Below, in pieces: positions 4,070 through 5,065 of a DNA stretch of 5,065 nucleotides. The notes beneath the pieces were generated by a model. That model ran no database searches. It was not told the DNA's origin and was given only the letters and a program-made list of their open reading frames with translations. The number at the start of each line of letters is the position of its first letter. Within the stretch, counting starts at the first letter, position 1. The DNA is taken from the NCBI GenBank assembly GCA_026387165.1, contig JAPLMG010000064.1, forward strand, positions 1 through 5,065, written 5' to 3'. The translations under genes were made by a program, and so were the position numbers. Source of the DNA: Candidatus Omnitrophota bacterium (lineage in GTDB: Bacteria; Omnitrophota; Gorgyraeia; 2-01-FULL-45-10).

Positions 4070-4156
4070 GGGCGGGTGGTGGAACTGGAATGCACGAGGG
4101 ACTTAAAATCCCTTGGCCGTAAGGTCGTGAGGGTTCAAATCCCTCCCCGCCCACCA
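4070..4156 (+). tRNA. tRNA-Leu (UAA)
   Basis: Acceptor GGGCGGG (4070-4076) pairs with CCCGCCC (4146-4152). The anticodon stem AGGGA/TCCCT encloses CTTAAAA with anticodon TAA. A long class II variable arm (GGCCGTAAGGTCGT region) fits leucine. The T arm is GAGGG-TTCAAAT-CCCTC, the discriminator is A and CCA is encoded (4154-4156). Only 6 nt separate it from the toxin stop, so it may be transcribed through from the toxin-antitoxin operon. Confidence 0.96.
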
Positions 4157-4206
4157 TTCTGCTTCGCCATTCAACGAGTAAAACTCGGGTATGGCTTCGC
4201 AGGAAT
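4156..4206 (-). repeat. Hairpin element copy D
   Basis: A 51-nt unit identical to copy F. Arms ATTC-TGC-TTC-GCCAT and ATGGC-TTC-GCA-G-GAAT, read on the minus strand, give ATTC/GAAT, bulged C, TGC/GCA, GAA facing GAA and GCCAT/ATGGC. A small apical stem CGAGT-AAA-ACTCG lies between them. Its first base is the terminal A of the tRNA-Leu CCA, exactly as copy A begins on tRNA-Cys. Confidence 0.85.
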
Positions 4207-4227
4207 TACAATAAGTTGAAAGCAGAA

Positions 4228-4280
4228 TGTCCCTACGAAGCCACACCTCAATTTTAAGAATTGAATGGCGAAGTAGGACA
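4228..4280 (+). repeat. Hairpin element copy E
   Basis: 53 nt. Arms TGTCC-C-TAC-GAA-GCCA and TGGC-GAA-GTA-GGACA are the same as the arms of copy B, with a short apical stem CAATT-TTAAG-AATTG. It lies in the opposite orientation to its neighbours D and F. Confidence 0.8.
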
Positions 4281-4298
4281 AAAGATTTAGGACAATAT

Positions 4299-4403
4299 AT
4301 GGACTTAGACGCGTTAAGACATAGCGCATCACATGTAATTCTGCTTCGCCATTCAACGAGTAAAACTCGGGTATGGCTTCGCAGGAATATAGAGGGGGAA
4401 TAA
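4299..4403 (+). pseudogene. Diverged 5' fragment of a thrS gene, cut by hairpin copy F
   Basis: ATG 4299 opens MDLDALRHSASHV, identical at 12 of 13 residues to the start of the intact thrS 110 nt downstream, including the HxxxH editing motif. At the DNA level the two differ at about 16 of 42 positions, nearly all synonymous, and this copy prefers A/T in third positions. At 4338 the frame enters hairpin copy F and continues as repeat-encoded sequence to TAA 4401-4403. The stop is only 5 nt before the real thrS ATG. An AGGA (4288-4291) sits at good distance before the start, so the 34-codon frame could be translated as a leader. I consider it a thrS remnant first. Confidence 0.7.
4338..4388 (-). 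repeat. Hairpin element copy F
   Basis: An exact 51-nt copy of element D. It interrupts the upstream thrS fragment within what would be codon 14 and ends 20 nt before the intact thrS start, so in the mRNA it would form a hairpin just upstream of the thrS ribosome site (AGAGGGGG, 4391-4398). Confidence 0.85.
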
Positions 4404-4408
4404 GACGC

Positions 4409-5065
4409 ATGGATTTGGACGCACTCAGGCACTCGTGCTCGCATGTGATGGCGCAGGCCGTTAAGGAGCTCTGGCCGGATACCTTGCTCGGCATAGGCCC
4501 GTCGATCGAAGACGGATTCTACTACGACTTCGACCGCGAAGAGCCTTTTACCCCGGAGGACCTCCATGCTATAGAAGCCAGGATGCGCCAGATTTTAAAG
4601 AAGAACTGCGCCTTTGAGAAACAGGAGATGGCGAAGCCCGAGGCGCATAAATTATTTAAAAAGATGGGCGAGAAGTATAAGGTGGAGCTGATAGAGAAGA
4701 TCCCCGGAGAGGCCGTATCCATATACAAAAACGGCGACTTTGTCGATCTGTGCCGGGGGCCGCACGTAGCGTCGACGGGCGAGATAAAGGCGTTTAAGTT
4801 ATTGTCGATAGCCGGCGCTTATTGGCACGGTATCGAAACGAACCCGATGCTGCAGAGGATATACGGCACCGCGTTCCCGACGCAGAAAGATCTTGAAGAC
4901 CATATAAAGGCTATCGAGGAAGCTAAGAAGCGGGACCATAGGGCGCTCGGCAAACAGCTCGAATACTTCAGCCTGAGCGACGAAATGGGGCCCGGCCTCG
5001 TATTGTATCATCCTAAGGGTGCCCGCCTGAGAACGCTCATAGAAGAGTATATACGCAACGAACAC
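4409..5065 (+). CDS. thrS: Threonyl-tRNA synthetase, N-terminal part
   Basis: Charges tRNA-Thr with threonine in the cytosol. 219 codons are seen and the gene continues past the window. It lacks the N-terminal TGS domain and starts directly in the editing domain. RHSCSHVMAQAVKEL carries His8-x3-His12, and VDLCRGPHV carries Cys115 and His119; together these are the four residues of the ThrRS editing site. GIGPSIEDGFYYDFD (about 28-42) and RIYGTAFP are further family signatures. KKRDHRALGKQLEYFS (about 173-188) and GPGLVLYHPKGARLRTLIEEYI (about 194-215) lead into the class II core and contain motif 1. Motifs 2 and 3 lie outside the window. The start is supported by AGAGGGGG about 10 nt upstream and by the diverged copy, which begins at the same residue. 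Confidence 0.95.
   Translation, partial: MDLDALRHSCSHVMAQAVKELWPDTLLGIGPSIEDGFYYDFDREEPFTPEDLHAIEARMRQILKKNCAFEKQEMAKPEAHKLFKKMGEKYKVELIEKIPGEAVSIYKNGDFVDLCRGPHVASTGEIKAFKLLSIAGAYWHGIETNPMLQRIYGTAFPTQKDLEDHIKAIEEAKKRDHRALGKQLEYFSLSDEMGPGLVLYHPKGARLRTLIEEYIRNEH

Noticed and set aside
4156..4408. T-box or other aminoacyl-tRNA-sensing leader before thrS
   Set aside because: I find no T-box sequence or anti-terminator pair; the structure is accounted for by hairpin copies D, E and F and the thrS fragment.
4103..4567. Minus-strand frame of 154 codons
   Set aside because: It crosses tRNA-Leu, three hairpin repeats and the start of thrS on the opposite strand, so it is a shadow of these.

Overview
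The window is bacterial chromosome. It is most consistent with an uncultivated lineage of the Omnitrophota (OP3) / candidate-phylum kind. That assignment is an inference from gene style: a stand-alone CoaB next to a short H-x-DG-like pseudopilin, single-domain GIY-YIG genes fused to tRNAs, LAGLIDADG debris, dispersed CCTTCGACAAGCTCAGG-type repeats, and a ThrRS without TGS domain. No rRNA or single decisive marker is present.

Layout. (1) 4-1094: two ordinary GC-rich host genes, coaB (phosphopantothenoylcysteine synthetase) and a type IV/type II pseudopilin, 5 nt apart. (2) 1101-1433: wreckage of a LAGLIDADG homing endonuclease gene, split by a 92-bp palindromic repeat. (3) 1444-1519: tRNA-Cys(GCA), with nested hairpin repeats starting on the A of its CCA (1519-1808). 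(4) 1873-2226: a compact unit bounded by perfect 16-bp inverted repeats, holding a GIY-YIG nuclease gene whose last 11 codons are the 5' end of tRNA-Val(GAC). (5) 2248-2378: a decayed second tRNA-Val(GAC) followed by the first 13 codons of a second GIY-YIG gene. (6) 2375-3095: a near-consensus promoter driving a DUF5678-like protein and an overlapping retropepsin-like aspartic protease. (7) 3096-3540: non-coding, repeat-rich. (8) 3541-4063: a RHH antitoxin / RelE-type toxin pair with an operator-like repeat in its promoter. (9) 4070-4156: tRNA-Leu(UAA), 6 nt after the toxin stop, again with hairpin repeats starting on its CCA. (10) 4299-4403: a diverged copy of the first 13-14 codons of thrS, cut by a hairpin repeat. 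(11) 4409-5065: the real thrS, running off the window.

The main observation is a family of small hairpin elements, with seven copies here in both orientations. Their arms differ in sequence yet keep the same architecture: outer helix, a bulged C, TRC/GYA helix, a symmetric GAA/GAA internal loop, then an inner helix. The helices change in a compensatory way between copies. Two copies start exactly on tRNA CCA ends, one truncates a thrS copy, and others are nested in each other. Together with the GIY-YIG/tRNA cassette and its decayed sibling, the window reads as an island where small mobile elements target or remodel tRNA loci between housekeeping genes.
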